Counted from the first letter of the stretch, positions 42,652 to 53,662 are shown. The stretch: 64,000 nt of DNA from DASSKP01 sp035695045 (GCA_035695045.1 DASSEX010000017.1:1-64000); one strand, 5' to 3'. A program made the numbers and translations. Notes: generated from the sequence alone by a model not told the origin.

Positions 42652-43820
42652 TCAGCCGATCGGTCGGCCGGCCACGACCGTGCGGGCGACCGGGTTCACA
42701 CCCAGATGCGCGACGAGGTCCACCTCGTGCTCGGCGTCCAGCAGAACGAGGTCCCCGCGGGCACCGACGCCGAGATGACCGGCGTCTGGGAGACGCAACG
42801 CCTTTGCGCCGCCGAGCGTGGCCGCGCGCAGCGCCTCCTCGACGGGCAGGCCCATCGCGAGACAGGCGAGCTGCACGGCGTACGGCATCGACTCGCACCA
42901 CGCGCTGCCGGGGTTGCAGTCGGTGGCGATCGCGATCTCACAACCGGCCGCTCGAAGCGTCGCGGCATGGGCCCAGTCGCCGGAGCGCGTGTACAGGCTC
43001 ACGACGGGGACCAGCACCGCGACCACGCCCGCGGCGGCGAGGGCGCGGGCGCCGGCCTCGTCGACATGCTCGAGATGGTCCGCGCTCGCGCAGTGCAGCT
43101 CCGCCGCGAGCTCGGCGGCACCCGTGTGCGCGATCTGCTCGGCGTGGATGCGCAAGCCGAGACCGTGCGCCTGCGCCGCCGTGAGGATGCGGCGCGACTC
43201 GTCGACGGTGAAGGCGCCCTCGTCGCAGAAGACGTCGCACCAGCTGGCCCCATGGGCCTGTGCGGCCGGGATCGACTCCACCACCTCGTCGACGTAGCTC
43301 GTCCGGTCGGCCTCCGGAGGCACGACGTGTGCACCGAGGAAGGTCGGCTCGACGGCGATCGGCTGGGTGGCCGCGACGTCGCGGATCACGTCGAGCAAGC
43401 GGCACTCGTCGTCCGGAGTCAGGCCGTACCCACTCTTCATCTCGACGGTCGTCGTACCGTGCGACTGCATGGTCCGCACGCGCGCGACGGCATCGTCCAG
43501 CAGGACGTCGTACGACGCCGCGCGGGTCGCGGCCACGGTCGTCGCGATGCCGCCCGGCCGATAGCCGTCGCCGCTCAGACGGCCGGCGAAGTCCTCACGC
43601 CTGCTGCCGGCCCAGACGGCATGGGTGTGACAGTCGACGAAGCCCGGCAGCACCGCGGCGCCGTCCGCGTCGAGCTCGGGCAGGTCGTCGAGCCCGGCGG
43701 GCAGGTCCGTGTCGGCGCCGGTCCACGCCACCCGGCCCTCTCGGACGACGACAGCCGCATCCGGAACCACCGGCGCGTGCCACGTCGTCAGCCGACCGAT
43801 GTGGCGGACGACGAGGTCGG

Positions 43821-43824
<4 letters not shown>
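42652..43824 (-). CDS. hutI: Imidazolonepropionase
   Basis: Amidohydrolase-fold zinc enzyme of 390 residues opening the imidazolone ring of 4-imidazolone-5-propionate to formiminoglutamate. Metal ligands appear in GFVDCHTHAVWAGSR, IHAEQIAHTGAAELAAELH and DHLEHVD, with the substrate motif KSGYGLT and ATDCNPGSAW near the end. The ATG at 43824 overlaps the hutU stop (ATGA). The frame upstream covers hutU and is not part of the gene. It is the last enzyme gene of the hut operon. Confidence 0.95.
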
Positions 43825-45503
<1,679 letters not shown>

Positions 45504-45541
45504 GCCCGGACCCTAACTCCGATCGTTCAACGCCCGCAGCG

Positions 45542-47065
45542 TCAGACCAAGGGACCTGTGACGCTCTCCGCAGCGGCGAGCAGGGCGCCGGAGCGGACGA
45601 GTCCTACTGTTGCTTCGATCTCGGGCGAGAGATAGCGGTCGGCGCCTGGGCCGGCGACCTCGGCGCGTAGCGCTTCGACCACCGCGGCAGTCGCCGGCGC
45701 GGGCGACAGCGGCGAGCGGATGTCGAGCGCGCGGGCGGCCGTGAGGATCTCGATCGCGAGGACGCGGCCCAGCGCGTCGACGGAGCGACGGAGCTTGCGG
45801 CCCGCTGACCAGCCCATCGACACATGGTCTTCCTGCATTGCCGACGACGGGATCGAGTCGACACTCGCCGGGACCGCGAGTCGCTTCATCTCCGAGACGA
45901 GCCCCGCCTGCGTGTACTGCGCGATCATGTGGCCGCTGTCGACACCCGGCTCTGCCGCAAGGAAGGGCGGCAGACCGTGCGAGCGGTTCTTGTCGAGCAT
46001 CCGGTCGGTGCGGCGCTCCGAGATCGACGCCAGGTCGGCTGCCGCGATGGCGAGGAAGTCGAGCGCGTAGCCGACCGGCGCGCCGTGGAAGTTGCCGTTG
46101 CTCTCGATCCGCCCGTCGGGCAGCACGACCGGGTTGTCGATCGCCGAGGAGAGCTCGTACGACGCCACTCGGTCGGCATGGTCGATCGTGTCGCGGCAGG
46201 CACCAGCGACCTGCGGGGCGCAGCGCAAGGAGTAGGCGTCCTGGACGCGAGTGTCGTCCGGACCGCGGTGCGAGGCGACGATCTCGGAGTCGCGCAACAG
46301 GGCTCGCATGTTCGCGGCCGAAAGCGCTTGACCAGGTTGCGGGCGGAGCCGTTGCAGGTCGTCGGCGAACACGCGGTCGGTGCCGAGGAGCGCCTCGACG
46401 CTCATCGCGGCCGCGAGGTCTGCCGTGCGAACGAGCCGACGCAGGTCGTGGATCGCCAGCACCAACATGCCGAGCATGCCCTCGGTGCCGTTGATGAGCG
46501 CGAGGCCTTCCTTCTCGGTCAGCTCGACCGGCTGCACACCGGCCTCGCGCATTGCGGCGGCGCGCTCGCCCTCACCCATCAGGGTCAGTGCCACATGGGC
46601 GAGCGGTGCGAGGTCACCACTGCACCCCAGCGATCCGTATTCACGGACCACCGGCGTGATGCCGGCGTTCAGCAGCGCAGCCAGTGTCTCCGCGACCACG
46701 GGCCGCACGCCGGTGCGTCCGGTCGCGAGCGTGCGCAACCGCAACAGCATCATCGCGCGCACGACCTCGCGCTCGACCACCTCGCCGCTGCCGGCGGCGT
46801 GGGAGCGGATCAGCGAGCGCTGCAGGTCGGCGCGCCGGTCCAGCGGAATGTGCGTCGTCGCGAGGGCGCCGAACCCGGTCGAGACGCCGTAGACCGGGTG
46901 GTACGCGCGTGCGAGCTCCTGCACGTGCCGACTGCTGTCGCTCATCGCCTCGACGGCGTCGAGCGACAGCTCGACGGGTGTCTCCTCGCGCGCGACGCTC
47001 ACGACCTGCTGCGGCGACAGCGGCGCGGGACCGACGACGACCTCCACGCCGTCATCCAACCTCAA
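45542..47065 (-). CDS. hutH: Histidine ammonia-lyase
   Basis: Deaminates histidine to urocanate, the first step of histidine breakdown; 507 residues. YGVSTGFGALATTHI and the cofactor site EYGSLGCSGDLAPLAHVAL are clear. The MIO cofactor would form from Cys148-Ser149-Gly150, where the usual tripeptide is Ala-Ser-Gly. QEDHVSMGW and NGNFHGAPVGYALDF complete the active site. The start is given as TTG at 47065, overlapping the pabC stop (TTGA). A GTG at 47047 is an alternative giving 501 residues. Confidence 0.95.
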   Translation of the reverse strand: MRLDDGVEVVVGPAPLSPQQVVSVAREETPVELSLDAVEAMSDSSRHVQELARAYHPVYGVSTGFGALATTHIPLDRRADLQRSLIRSHAAGSGEVVEREVVRAMMLLRLRTLATGRTGVRPVVAETLAALLNAGITPVVREYGSLGCSGDLAPLAHVALTLMGEGERAAAMREAGVQPVELTEKEGLALINGTEGMLGMLVLAIHDLRRLVRTADLAAAMSVEALLGTDRVFADDLQRLRPQPGQALSAANMRALLRDSEIVASHRGPDDTRVQDAYSLRCAPQVAGACRDTIDHADRVASYELSSAIDNPVVLPDGRIESNGNFHGAPVGYALDFLAIAAADLASISERRTDRMLDKNRSHGLPPFLAAEPGVDSGHMIAQYTQAGLVSEMKRLAVPASVDSIPSSAMQEDHVSMGWSAGRKLRRSVDALGRVLAIEILTAARALDIRSPLSPAPATAAVVEALRAEVAGPGADRYLSPEIEATVGLVRSGALLAAAESVTGPLV

Positions 47066-47883
47066 GGATCAGGGTTCGCGGCGGCACGTTCGACGAAGAC
47101 CTCCGCCGCGCGTCGGCTCAGCGGACCGGGGGCGTTCGGCAGCGCAACACCGTCGACCGCGCGGATCGGCAACACCCCACGCGTCGTCGAGGTGATGAAC
47201 GCCTCCTGGCTCGCTGCGAGGGCCTCGACCGGCACGACGCGCTCGCCGATCTCACCTGGCAGCCACTCGAGGAGCAGCTCTCGCGTGATGCCGCCGAGGC
47301 AGCCGCTGCTGAGCGGCGGGGTGACGAGCTTGCCCTCGAACTCGACGAAGACGTTGCTGCCGGTGCCCTCGCACAGCTCATCGCGCGTGTTGGCGAAGAT
47401 GGCCTCGGCCGCGCCGCGCTTCTTGGCCCACGACAGGGCGACGACGTTGTCGGCGTACGACGTCGTCTTCAGACCCGCCGTCGCCGCGCGTTCGTTGCGC
47501 ACCCAGGGCACGACGGCGACATCCGTCGTCGGCGGCCAGTCGTGAAGCGGAGCGGTCGCGACCATGACCGTGAGGGGGCCGTTCCCGCGATCCGAGCCGT
47601 ACGGCGACGGACCGGCCGTGACCGTGATGCGCAGGCGCGCGCGTCGCGGCTGTTCGGCGAGGACGGCGTCGACGCCGGCTCGGATGAACTCGTCGTCGAC
47701 GTCGAGGCCGAGCCCCGCGGCCGAGACGTGCAACCGGCGCAGATGCCGCGTCAACGCGAAGACGACGCCGTCCTGGATCTCGCAGGTCTCGAACACTCCG
47801 TCCCCGACGACCAGACCGTGATCGTCCGCCCTGATGACCGGTTCGTCCTCCGCAACCATCCGGCCGTTGACCCACAACGCCAC
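47062..47883 (-). CDS. pabC: Class IV aminotransferase, probably aminodeoxychorismate lyase
   Basis: PLP enzyme of fold type IV, 273 residues. The PLP lysine is in TAGLKTTSYADNV, and GTGSNVFVE and SGCLGGITRELLLEW bind phosphate. The adjacent pabB points to aminodeoxychorismate lyase (PabC), which makes 4-aminobenzoate for folate. Branched-chain or D-amino-acid transaminases share the fold, so the call rests partly on context. GTG start at 47883, one base after pabB. The stop overlaps hutH. Confidence 0.8.
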   Translation of the reverse strand: MALWVNGRMVAEDEPVIRADDHGLVVGDGVFETCEIQDGVVFALTRHLRRLHVSAAGLGLDVDDEFIRAGVDAVLAEQPRRARLRITVTAGPSPYGSDRGNGPLTVMVATAPLHDWPPTTDVAVVPWVRNERAATAGLKTTSYADNVVALSWAKKRGAAEAIFANTRDELCEGTGSNVFVEFEGKLVTPPLSSGCLGGITRELLLEWLPGEIGERVVPVEALAASQEAFITSTTRGVLPIRAVDGVALPNAPGPLSRRAAEVFVERAAANPDP

Positions 47884-47884
47884 G

Positions 47885-48877
47885 TCAGCTCACCGCCAGC
47901 AGCTTGTGCACCTTGAGCTCCGTCTCCTCCCACTCACCCGCCGGGTCGCTCCCCCAGGTGATGCCGGCACCGGTGCCGAGCTGCAGCAGCCCGTCCGACC
48001 AGGAGAAGGTACGGATCCCGACGGCGAGACATCCGACCGCACGGTCCGCGTCCACCCATCCGACGGCGCCGCAGTAGACGCCGCGCGGCACCGGCTCCAG
48101 CTGGTCGATCACGCGCAGCGCGCTGCGCTTGGGCGCGCCCGACACCGATCCCGGCGGAGCCGCGGCCGCGAGCAGCTCGGCCCATCCACAGCCGTCCCGC
48201 AGCTCCGCGGTGACCGTCGAGACCAGATGCACCAGACCGGGGTGCCGCTCGACCTTCAGCAGGGAAGGAACCGACACGCTGCCCGTCGCGGCGGTCCTCG
48301 CGAGGTCGTTGCGCACGAGGTCCACGATCATCACGTTCTCGGCGCGGTCCTTGTCGGTCAGCCCTGCCGGCTCGCGCGCCGTGCCCTTGATCGGGCTCGA
48401 CGTCACCGTGCGACCTTCGCGGCGAAGGAACAGCTCCGGGGATGCCGACGCCACGAACAACCCCGCCTCCGGGATCCGGATCGTCGCTGCGTAGGGGGCC
48501 GGGTTGCCGCGCCGCAAGGCCGCCCCGAGCGCGAGCAGGTCGGGTGACGACGCCATCCGCGAGGTGAGGACCCGGCAGAGATTCACCTGATACACGTCGC
48601 CGGACGCAATGCGCTCGCGGATGACCCGCACACCTTTCTCATAGGAATCGCGGTCGAGGCTCGAGGACCAGGCCGCGCGTGCCGGCATCGACCAGAGCGG
48701 GGCACCGGTATACGGGTCACCAACCTCCCGCCGCTCGGCCATCCGCACGCAGCTGAGCGAGCCCTCGAAGGTCTGGACGACGACCCAGACACCGGACGAG
48801 TCGAGCGCAGCGGGGTCGCTCGTCACATCGGTGCACCGGCTCAGCACCTGGTTGCCGAAGATCGCCCAGCCGGACAC
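47885..48877 (-). CDS. pabB: Aminodeoxychorismate synthase component I (chorismate-binding)
   Basis: Chorismate-using enzyme of 330 residues. SGDVYQVNLCRVL, ASASPELFLRREG, SSPIKGTAREP, ENVMIVDLVRNDL and PGSVSGAPK are the conserved blocks of the family. It would aminate chorismate with a PabA glutaminase encoded elsewhere. The GTG at 48877 starts one base after the hutG stop. The Arg/Ser-rich frame upstream lies over hutG and is a shadow. It lacks the longer N-terminal domain of TrpE, which favours PabB. Confidence 0.85.
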   Translation of the reverse strand: MSGWAIFGNQVLSRCTDVTSDPAALDSSGVWVVVQTFEGSLSCVRMAERREVGDPYTGAPLWSMPARAAWSSSLDRDSYEKGVRVIRERIASGDVYQVNLCRVLTSRMASSPDLLALGAALRRGNPAPYAATIRIPEAGLFVASASPELFLRREGRTVTSSPIKGTAREPAGLTDKDRAENVMIVDLVRNDLARTAATGSVSVPSLLKVERHPGLVHLVSTVTAELRDGCGWAELLAAAAPPGSVSGAPKRSALRVIDQLEPVPRGVYCGAVGWVDADRAVGCLAVGIRTFSWSDGLLQLGTGAGITWGSDPAGEWEETELKVHKLLAVS

Positions 48878-48878
48878 G

Positions 48879-49808
48879 TCAGGTCCGCAACGCGAGCCCG
48901 GCCGCCGCCTCGAGCACGCACATCGCGGCCAGCCGGACCGTCCGCTGGTCCTTGGTGTCACTCGTCGCGTCGACCTCGGTGACGTCGATCGCGCGCACCC
49001 GCGAGTCCTGCCCGGCCAGGAAGGCGGCCTGGAGGACCTCGGCCGCCGACAACCCGCCCGGAAGGCTGGCCGGACACGCCGGCGCGACGGAGCGGTCGCA
49101 GACGTCGAGGTCGAGGTCGACGTACACGGGCCCACCCGCACGTCCCGCAACGTCCAGCGCCTCCTTGACGCACTCCGTGATCCCACGCTGGGCGACCTCG
49201 TTGCGGCCGACGATGTGGATCCCGATGGCCGCCGCCTCGTCGGCGTAGGACTTGCTGTTGGCCCAGTCGGCTATCCCGACCTGGACGACGTGCTCGGCCG
49301 GCAGCCCCGCCGCGATGAGATCGCGCACCGGCGTGCCGTTGCTGCGGCCCTCCCGCAGGTCGTGGTGCGCATCCAGGGTGACCAGTCCCGTTCGATCGAG
49401 GCCCATCTCGAAGGCGCCGGCCATGACCGGGTACGTCGCCGAGTTGTCCCCTCCGAGCGCGATCAACAGCCGGCTCTTGACGGCACCGGTCCGGGCGGCC
49501 TGACGCACCCGCCACTCCCCCTCGACCGGGACGTCGGGATCGTCGACGTCGCCCATGTCCCACGGCGAGAGCTCCGCGAGGTCCACCCGGCGCGACGCGC
49601 ACCAGGTCGAGAACCGCGCGAGCGCCCGTCGTACCGCGGCCGGCGTCGCGTACGCGCCCGTCTTCGACAGCGACGTGCCGAAGGTCGGCACCCCCAGGAT
49701 GGCGAGGTCAGGCGTGCCCGAGCCGGGACCAGCCGCGAGCCAGTCCCCCGCGCGTTGCCATCGCGGGTCGCGCGGAAGCGCCGCCGGCGCGACCTCGTGC
49801 TCGGTCAC
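48879..49808 (-). CDS. hutG: Arginase-family ureohydrolase, probably formimidoylglutamase
   Basis: Predicted 309-residue binuclear-manganese hydrolase. Family motifs are LDAHHDL and YVDLDLDVCDRSVAPACPAS. The first metal motif reads GGDNS where arginases and agmatinases have GGDHS, so one His ligand appears replaced by Asn. As first gene of an operon with hutH, hutU and hutI, it most likely splits formiminoglutamate to glutamate and formamide. Agmatinase-like activity remains possible. GTG start at 49808. The longer frame adds only residues over the promoter side. Confidence 0.72.
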   Translation of the reverse strand: MTEHEVAPAALPRDPRWQRAGDWLAAGPGSGTPDLAILGVPTFGTSLSKTGAYATPAAVRRALARFSTWCASRRVDLAELSPWDMGDVDDPDVPVEGEWRVRQAARTGAVKSRLLIALGGDNSATYPVMAGAFEMGLDRTGLVTLDAHHDLREGRSNGTPVRDLIAAGLPAEHVVQVGIADWANSKSYADEAAAIGIHIVGRNEVAQRGITECVKEALDVAGRAGGPVYVDLDLDVCDRSVAPACPASLPGGLSAAEVLQAAFLAGQDSRVRAIDVTEVDATSDTKDQRTVRLAAMCVLEAAAGLALRT

Positions 49809-49876
49809 GCCGCCCACCGTAGTGGCGCCACTCCTGTATCGTTGTCGACGCATCGAGGGGCTCCGACCCCCGGCGC

Positions 49877-49949
49877 GCGGACGTAGCGCAGTTGGTAGCG
49901 CATCACCTTGCCAAGGTGAGGGTCGCGGGTTCGAGTCCCGTCGTCCGCT
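49877..49949 (+). tRNA. tRNA-Gly (anticodon GCC)
   Basis: A 73-base tRNA. The acceptor GCGGACG pairs with CGTCCGC, the anticodon stem TCACC/GGTGA holds loop TTGCCAA with GCC (49910-49912), and the T-loop GGTTCGAGTCC is standard. No CCA is encoded. First of three tRNAs in the same direction. Confidence 0.96.
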
Positions 49950-50002
49950 CGGCGACGCCCCTGGGCGTCAGTGGGGCCTCACCCCGGCAGACGGGGCCCT
50001 GC

Positions 50003-50074
50003 GGCGGGATGGCCGAGTGGCTTAGGCAAGGGCCTGCAAAGCCCTGTACGCGGGTTCGATTCCCGCTCCCGCCT
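50003..50074 (+). tRNA. tRNA-Cys (anticodon GCA)
   Basis: A 72-base tRNA. GGCGGGA pairs with TCCCGCC, the anticodon stem AGGGC/GCCCT has loop CTGCAAA with GCA (50036-50038), and the T-arm contains GGTTCGATTCC. No CCA is encoded. The order Gly(GCC)-Cys(GCA)-Val(GAC) is a conserved actinobacterial cluster. Confidence 0.96.
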
Positions 50075-50114
50075 CGTGGCACGGCACAATGTCGGGCAAC
50101 ACCTGCAGTACGAC

Positions 50115-50188
50115 GGGCGGTTGGCGCAGTCTGGTAGCGCGCTTCCTTGACACGGAAGAGGTCACAGGTTCAAGTCCTGTACCGCCCA
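50115..50188 (+). tRNA. tRNA-Val (anticodon GAC)
   Basis: A 74-base tRNA. GGGCGGT pairs with ACCGCCC, the anticodon stem CTTCC/GGAAG has loop TTGACAC with GAC (50149-50151), and the T-arm contains GGTTCAAGTCC. It reads GUC/GUU. The second valine tRNA of the window (CAC) is at 41768-41839. Confidence 0.96.
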
Positions 50189-50307
50189 CCACAGGCTCTA
50201 ACGTCCCCTATAGTCGCGCCTGACCGAACGGCTGATCCTCGCGGTCCGCGAGACAGCGCCCCCCTCCGGGGTGCACGCTGTCCCGAGACATAGGCATGGG
50301 GGCGTGG

Positions 50308-50691
50308 ATGGAGACCGCAAAGGTCCTCGTGGTCGAGGACGTGCCAGAGCTGTCGCGACTGCTCGAGATGACCTTCGAGCTCGACGGCCGGTTCGTCCCG
50401 ATCGGCACCGCCACCAGCGGCGGCGCCGCGCTCGACCTTGCCGCCCGGGAGCGGCCCGACGCCGTCGTCCTGGACCTGTCGATCGACGGGATCGACGGGA
50501 TGGGTGTGCTTCCGTCGCTGCGCGCGGTCCTGCCCGAGGCCCGGATCATCGTCTTCACCGGCCGCGACGATCCGCAGCTGCGCGAGCATGCGCTCGCCGC
50601 CGGCGCGACGGCGTGGGTGCTGAAGGGCGGCGACCTCAACTCGCTTCTCGACGAGCTGTCGGACGCGATCCCGTCACAGCAGGGTCAGTAG
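50308..50691 (+). CDS. Stand-alone response-regulator receiver domain
   Basis: A 127-residue CheY-like protein without an output domain. The acidic pocket VVEDVPE, the phospho-acceptor Asp in AVVLDLSIDG, the Thr in IIVFTGRDD and the Lys in WVLKGGD are all present, so it should be phosphorylated. No kinase is encoded nearby. The ATG at 50308 is chosen because a GGGGGCG run precedes it. An ATG four codons earlier is possible. It starts 119 bases after the tRNA cluster and may share its transcript. Confidence 0.85.
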   Translation: METAKVLVVEDVPELSRLLEMTFELDGRFVPIGTATSGGAALDLAARERPDAVVLDLSIDGIDGMGVLPSLRAVLPEARIIVFTGRDDPQLREHALAAGATAWVLKGGDLNSLLDELSDAIPSQQGQ

Positions 50692-50697
50692 CCCCGC

Positions 50698-50946
50698 TCA
50701 GTAGCTGCCTTGCGGGTCGCTGCCCGCGTGGCCCTGGCCGCCGTACTCGCTCACGTCGTCCATGATGTGCACCGCACGGGCGAAGACGCTCCCGAGCACG
50801 ACGATGGCCACGCCGATCCAGAACATCGGCCAGTTCCAGACGATCATCGCGACGCCGCCGAGCACGAACCCGATGACGATGACGAGGCAGGCGATCCACG
50901 ACTTGACCGAGGCGCCGTGGCCGCCGACGTTGCTCGTGGACGACAC
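50698..50946 (-). CDS. Small HG-motif membrane protein (DUF6704-like)
   Basis: An 82-residue protein with two membrane helices (about 17-37 and 41-60). It has an HG motif near the N-terminus (GGHGASVKSW) and NWPMFWIGVAIVVLG between them, as in the actinobacterial DUF6704 family of unknown function. GTG at 50946 is selected because AGGAGA lies seven bases upstream. An in-frame ATG at 51009 adds 21 residues without such a site. Convergent with the receiver gene, stops six bases apart. Confidence 0.78.
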   Translation of the reverse strand: MSSTSNVGGHGASVKSWIACLVIVIGFVLGGVAMIVWNWPMFWIGVAIVVLGSVFARAVHIMDDVSEYGGQGHAGSDPQGSY

Positions 50947-51013
50947 GCTGTCTCCTTGCTGCAGGCTGTGACCGGCTGAACCGTCTGGGCGGACTGTTGC
51001 GCGGCTCATCGTG

Positions 51014-51976
51014 TCATGTCGTGGCCGACACGCTCGTCGCGGCCTGCTCCTCCTCGAGCCGCGCCTCGGCCGTCGCGCGTAACGGCCAGAGCCGGTCGAT
51101 CTCGGCGTTGAGCTCGGCGCCGAGCAAGATCGCCAGCGCCGTCAGGTAGAGGAAGATCAGCACCGCGACCGGCGCCGACAGCGGACCGTAGGTCGCCGTC
51201 GACCGGAACGCCCAGGTCAGCCAGATCCGCAGCACGAACGAGCCTGCGACCCAGACGACCAGTCCGAGGACCGCACCCGGCAGCGCTCGTCGCCACGGCG
51301 TCCGCACGGGAACGCTCAGGTGGTAGAGCGTCGCGAGCAGGGACAGCGTGATGACGACGACCACCGGCCAGTAGCCGAGCGACACGATGATGTGCATCGC
51401 GTGGTGCCAGTTCTTCGGCGTGAGCCGCACGATGAGGCCAGGCCCCAGCACGAGAAGCGGCAGCAGCACGACGCCCGCGACGACGAACGCGACGTAGAGC
51501 ACCAGGGCGAGGATGCGGCTGTGGACGGCGTTGCGGTGGTGGCGCAGTCCGTAGGCGATGGTGATCGTGTTGACGTACGTCGCCATCGCCGACGATCCGG
51601 TCCAGAGCGACACGACGAAGCTGATCGAGACGACGTCGGCGCGGCCGCCGGCAAGGATCCGGTCGAGCGCCGGCTTCACGGTCGAGTCCACGGCACTCGG
51701 CACGATGACGTGCTTCGCGCCGCGCAGGATCGCGCCCTCGATGTCGTGGATCGTGTCCGGACCGAGACTGCCGCTGAAGAAGCCGATGATGCCGACGATC
51801 CCCAGCAGCATCGAAGGCAGCGACAGCAGCTGCCAGAACCCGGCCTCGGCGGCCAGGCCGAGGACACGGTCGCGCCACGCACGTCCGACCGTCGTGGCGA
51901 TGACGGTCCAGATGACGCCGACGCCCCGGCGACGCGCCGGAAGCGTGCGCTCGGTCTCATCGACGATCGTCGCCAC
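51014..51976 (-). CDS. YihY/BrkB-family membrane protein
   Basis: Predicted 320-residue inner-membrane protein with about six helices. LAAEAGFWQLLSLPSMLLGIVG and YGPLSAPVAVLIFLYLTALAILLGAELNAEIDR are conserved YihY blocks. The family was once misnamed ribonuclease BN and its role is unknown. In some bacteria it is linked to serum resistance or transport. The GTG start is at 51976, divergent from the acyl-CoA dehydrogenase gene with a 48-base gap. Confidence 0.88.
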   Translation of the reverse strand: MATIVDETERTLPARRRGVGVIWTVIATTVGRAWRDRVLGLAAEAGFWQLLSLPSMLLGIVGIIGFFSGSLGPDTIHDIEGAILRGAKHVIVPSAVDSTVKPALDRILAGGRADVVSISFVVSLWTGSSAMATYVNTITIAYGLRHHRNAVHSRILALVLYVAFVVAGVVLLPLLVLGPGLIVRLTPKNWHHAMHIIVSLGYWPVVVVITLSLLATLYHLSVPVRTPWRRALPGAVLGLVVWVAGSFVLRIWLTWAFRSTATYGPLSAPVAVLIFLYLTALAILLGAELNAEIDRLWPLRATAEARLEEEQAATSVSATT

Positions 51977-52024
51977 GGCTGCAACGGTACGGCGTCACCC
52001 GCCTTCGTCTGCGACACTCGGCGC

Positions 52025-53662
52025 GTGGTGTCCACGCACGAAGTGCAGAACCAGCCGCCGCCGCTCGAGGGTTACGACGTGTTCTCGGCCGACGCGGCGC
52101 TGGTCGAGGCCGTCACGAGGCACGAAGCCGGCTGGGCCGTCGACCGACTGACTCGGCTCGGCACACTCGCCGGCAGCACTGAGGCTCAGGAGTGGGGACG
52201 CCTGGCGAACGACGTTCCGCCCGTTCTGCACCCCGTCGACCGCTATGGCCGACGCGTGGACGAGGTCGAGTTCCACCCCTCGTGGCACCAGCTGATGCAG
52301 GTCGCGGTTGGCAACGGGCTGCACGCCTCGTCCTGGGTCGACGACCGGCCGGGCGCGCAGGTTGCGCGCGCCGCCGGCTTCTCCGTCTGGTCGCAGGTCG
52401 AGGGAGGACACGGCTGCCCGATCTCGATGACCCATGCAGCCGTGCCCGCTCTTCGCGTCGACCCGGCGCTCGCCGCAGAGTGGGTGCCCCGCTTGACGTC
52501 GTACAGCTATGACTTCGGACTGCGACCACCGCAGGACAAGGCGGGCTGCCTGGCCGGGATGGGGATGACGGAGAAACAGGGCGGCTCCGACGTCCGCACC
52601 AACACGACCCGCGCCGTGGCGCAGCCGGACGGCACTTACCTGCTGACCGGCCACAAGTGGTTCACGTCTGCGCCGATGTGCGACGTCTTCCTCGTGCTGG
52701 CGCAGGCAGAGGCGGGGCTCACGTGCTTCCTCGTGCCGCGGGTCCTCCCCGACGGCACGCGCAACACGTTCCGCATCCAGCGGCTCAAGGACAAGCTCGG
52801 CAATCGCTCCAACGCATCCAGCGAGCCGGAGTTCGACGAGACGGTTGCGTGGCGGCTCGGCGACGAAGGCCGCGGTGTGCGGACGATCATCGAGATGGTG
52901 ATGATGACGCGGCTCGACTGCGTCATCGGGTCGACGTCACTGCTGCGCGCCTGTGTCGCGCAGGCGACGCATCACGCGCGCCACCGGCAGGCCTTCGGCT
53001 CCTATCTCATCGACAAGCCGCTGATGTGCAACGTCCTCGCCGACCTCGCGATCGAGTCGGAGGCGGCGACGGTGCTCATGGCCCGGCTCGCCGCTGCGAC
53101 CGATGCCGGTTTCGCAGGCGACGGCACCGAGGCGGCGTTCCGACGGATCGGGTTGGCCGTCGGGAAGTACTGGATCTGCAAGCGAGGGCCCGCGGTTGCC
53201 GCGGAGGCGCTCGAATGCCTGGGTGGCAACGGTTATGTCGAGGACTTCCCCATGGCGCGGCTCTATCGCGAGGCGCCGCTGAACTCGATCTGGGAAGGTT
53301 CCGGCAACGTCAACGCGCTGGACGTGTTGCGCGCTCTCGCCCGCGAGCCGCAGGCGCTCGAGGCGTTCTTCGGCGAGGTGGCGGCGGGAGCAGGCGCGGA
53401 CCGTCGCCTCGACGATGCGGCCGCGGCGGTCCGGGCCGAGCTCGACGACGTCGGCGACATCGAGCTGCGCGCCCGGCGGCTGGTCGAGCGGATGGCCCTC
53501 GTGCTGCAGGGCTCGCTGGTCGTGCGCTACTCGCCGCCCGCGGTCGCCGACGCGTTCTGCGCATCCCGGCTCGGCGGCGACTGGGGCAACTGCTTCGGCA
53601 CGCTCCCGCCGACGACGGACCTCGAGGCGATCCTGGAGAGGTCAGCCCCGAAGGTCGCGTGA
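52025..53662 (+). CDS. Acyl-CoA dehydrogenase, AidB-like
   Basis: Flavoenzyme of 545 residues in the acyl-CoA dehydrogenase superfamily, AidB branch. N-terminal THEVQNQPPPLEGYDVF is typical of AidB, which in E. coli binds DNA and is part of the alkylation response. FAD/substrate regions read AGMGMTEKQGGSDVRTN and TGHKWFTSAPMCD; the C-terminal catalytic part contains LNSIWEGSGNVNALDVLRAL. The start is either GTG 52025 or GTG 52028. The frame upstream is a shadow of yihY. Whether it acts in acyl-CoA oxidation or DNA protection cannot be settled here. Confidence 0.9.
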   Translation: MVSTHEVQNQPPPLEGYDVFSADAALVEAVTRHEAGWAVDRLTRLGTLAGSTEAQEWGRLANDVPPVLHPVDRYGRRVDEVEFHPSWHQLMQVAVGNGLHASSWVDDRPGAQVARAAGFSVWSQVEGGHGCPISMTHAAVPALRVDPALAAEWVPRLTSYSYDFGLRPPQDKAGCLAGMGMTEKQGGSDVRTNTTRAVAQPDGTYLLTGHKWFTSAPMCDVFLVLAQAEAGLTCFLVPRVLPDGTRNTFRIQRLKDKLGNRSNASSEPEFDETVAWRLGDEGRGVRTIIEMVMMTRLDCVIGSTSLLRACVAQATHHARHRQAFGSYLIDKPLMCNVLADLAIESEAATVLMARLAAATDAGFAGDGTEAAFRRIGLAVGKYWICKRGPAVAAEALECLGGNGYVEDFPMARLYREAPLNSIWEGSGNVNALDVLRALAREPQALEAFFGEVAAGAGADRRLDDAAAAVRAELDDVGDIELRARRLVERMALVLQGSLVVRYSPPAVADAFCASRLGGDWGNCFGTLPPTTDLEAILERSAPKVA

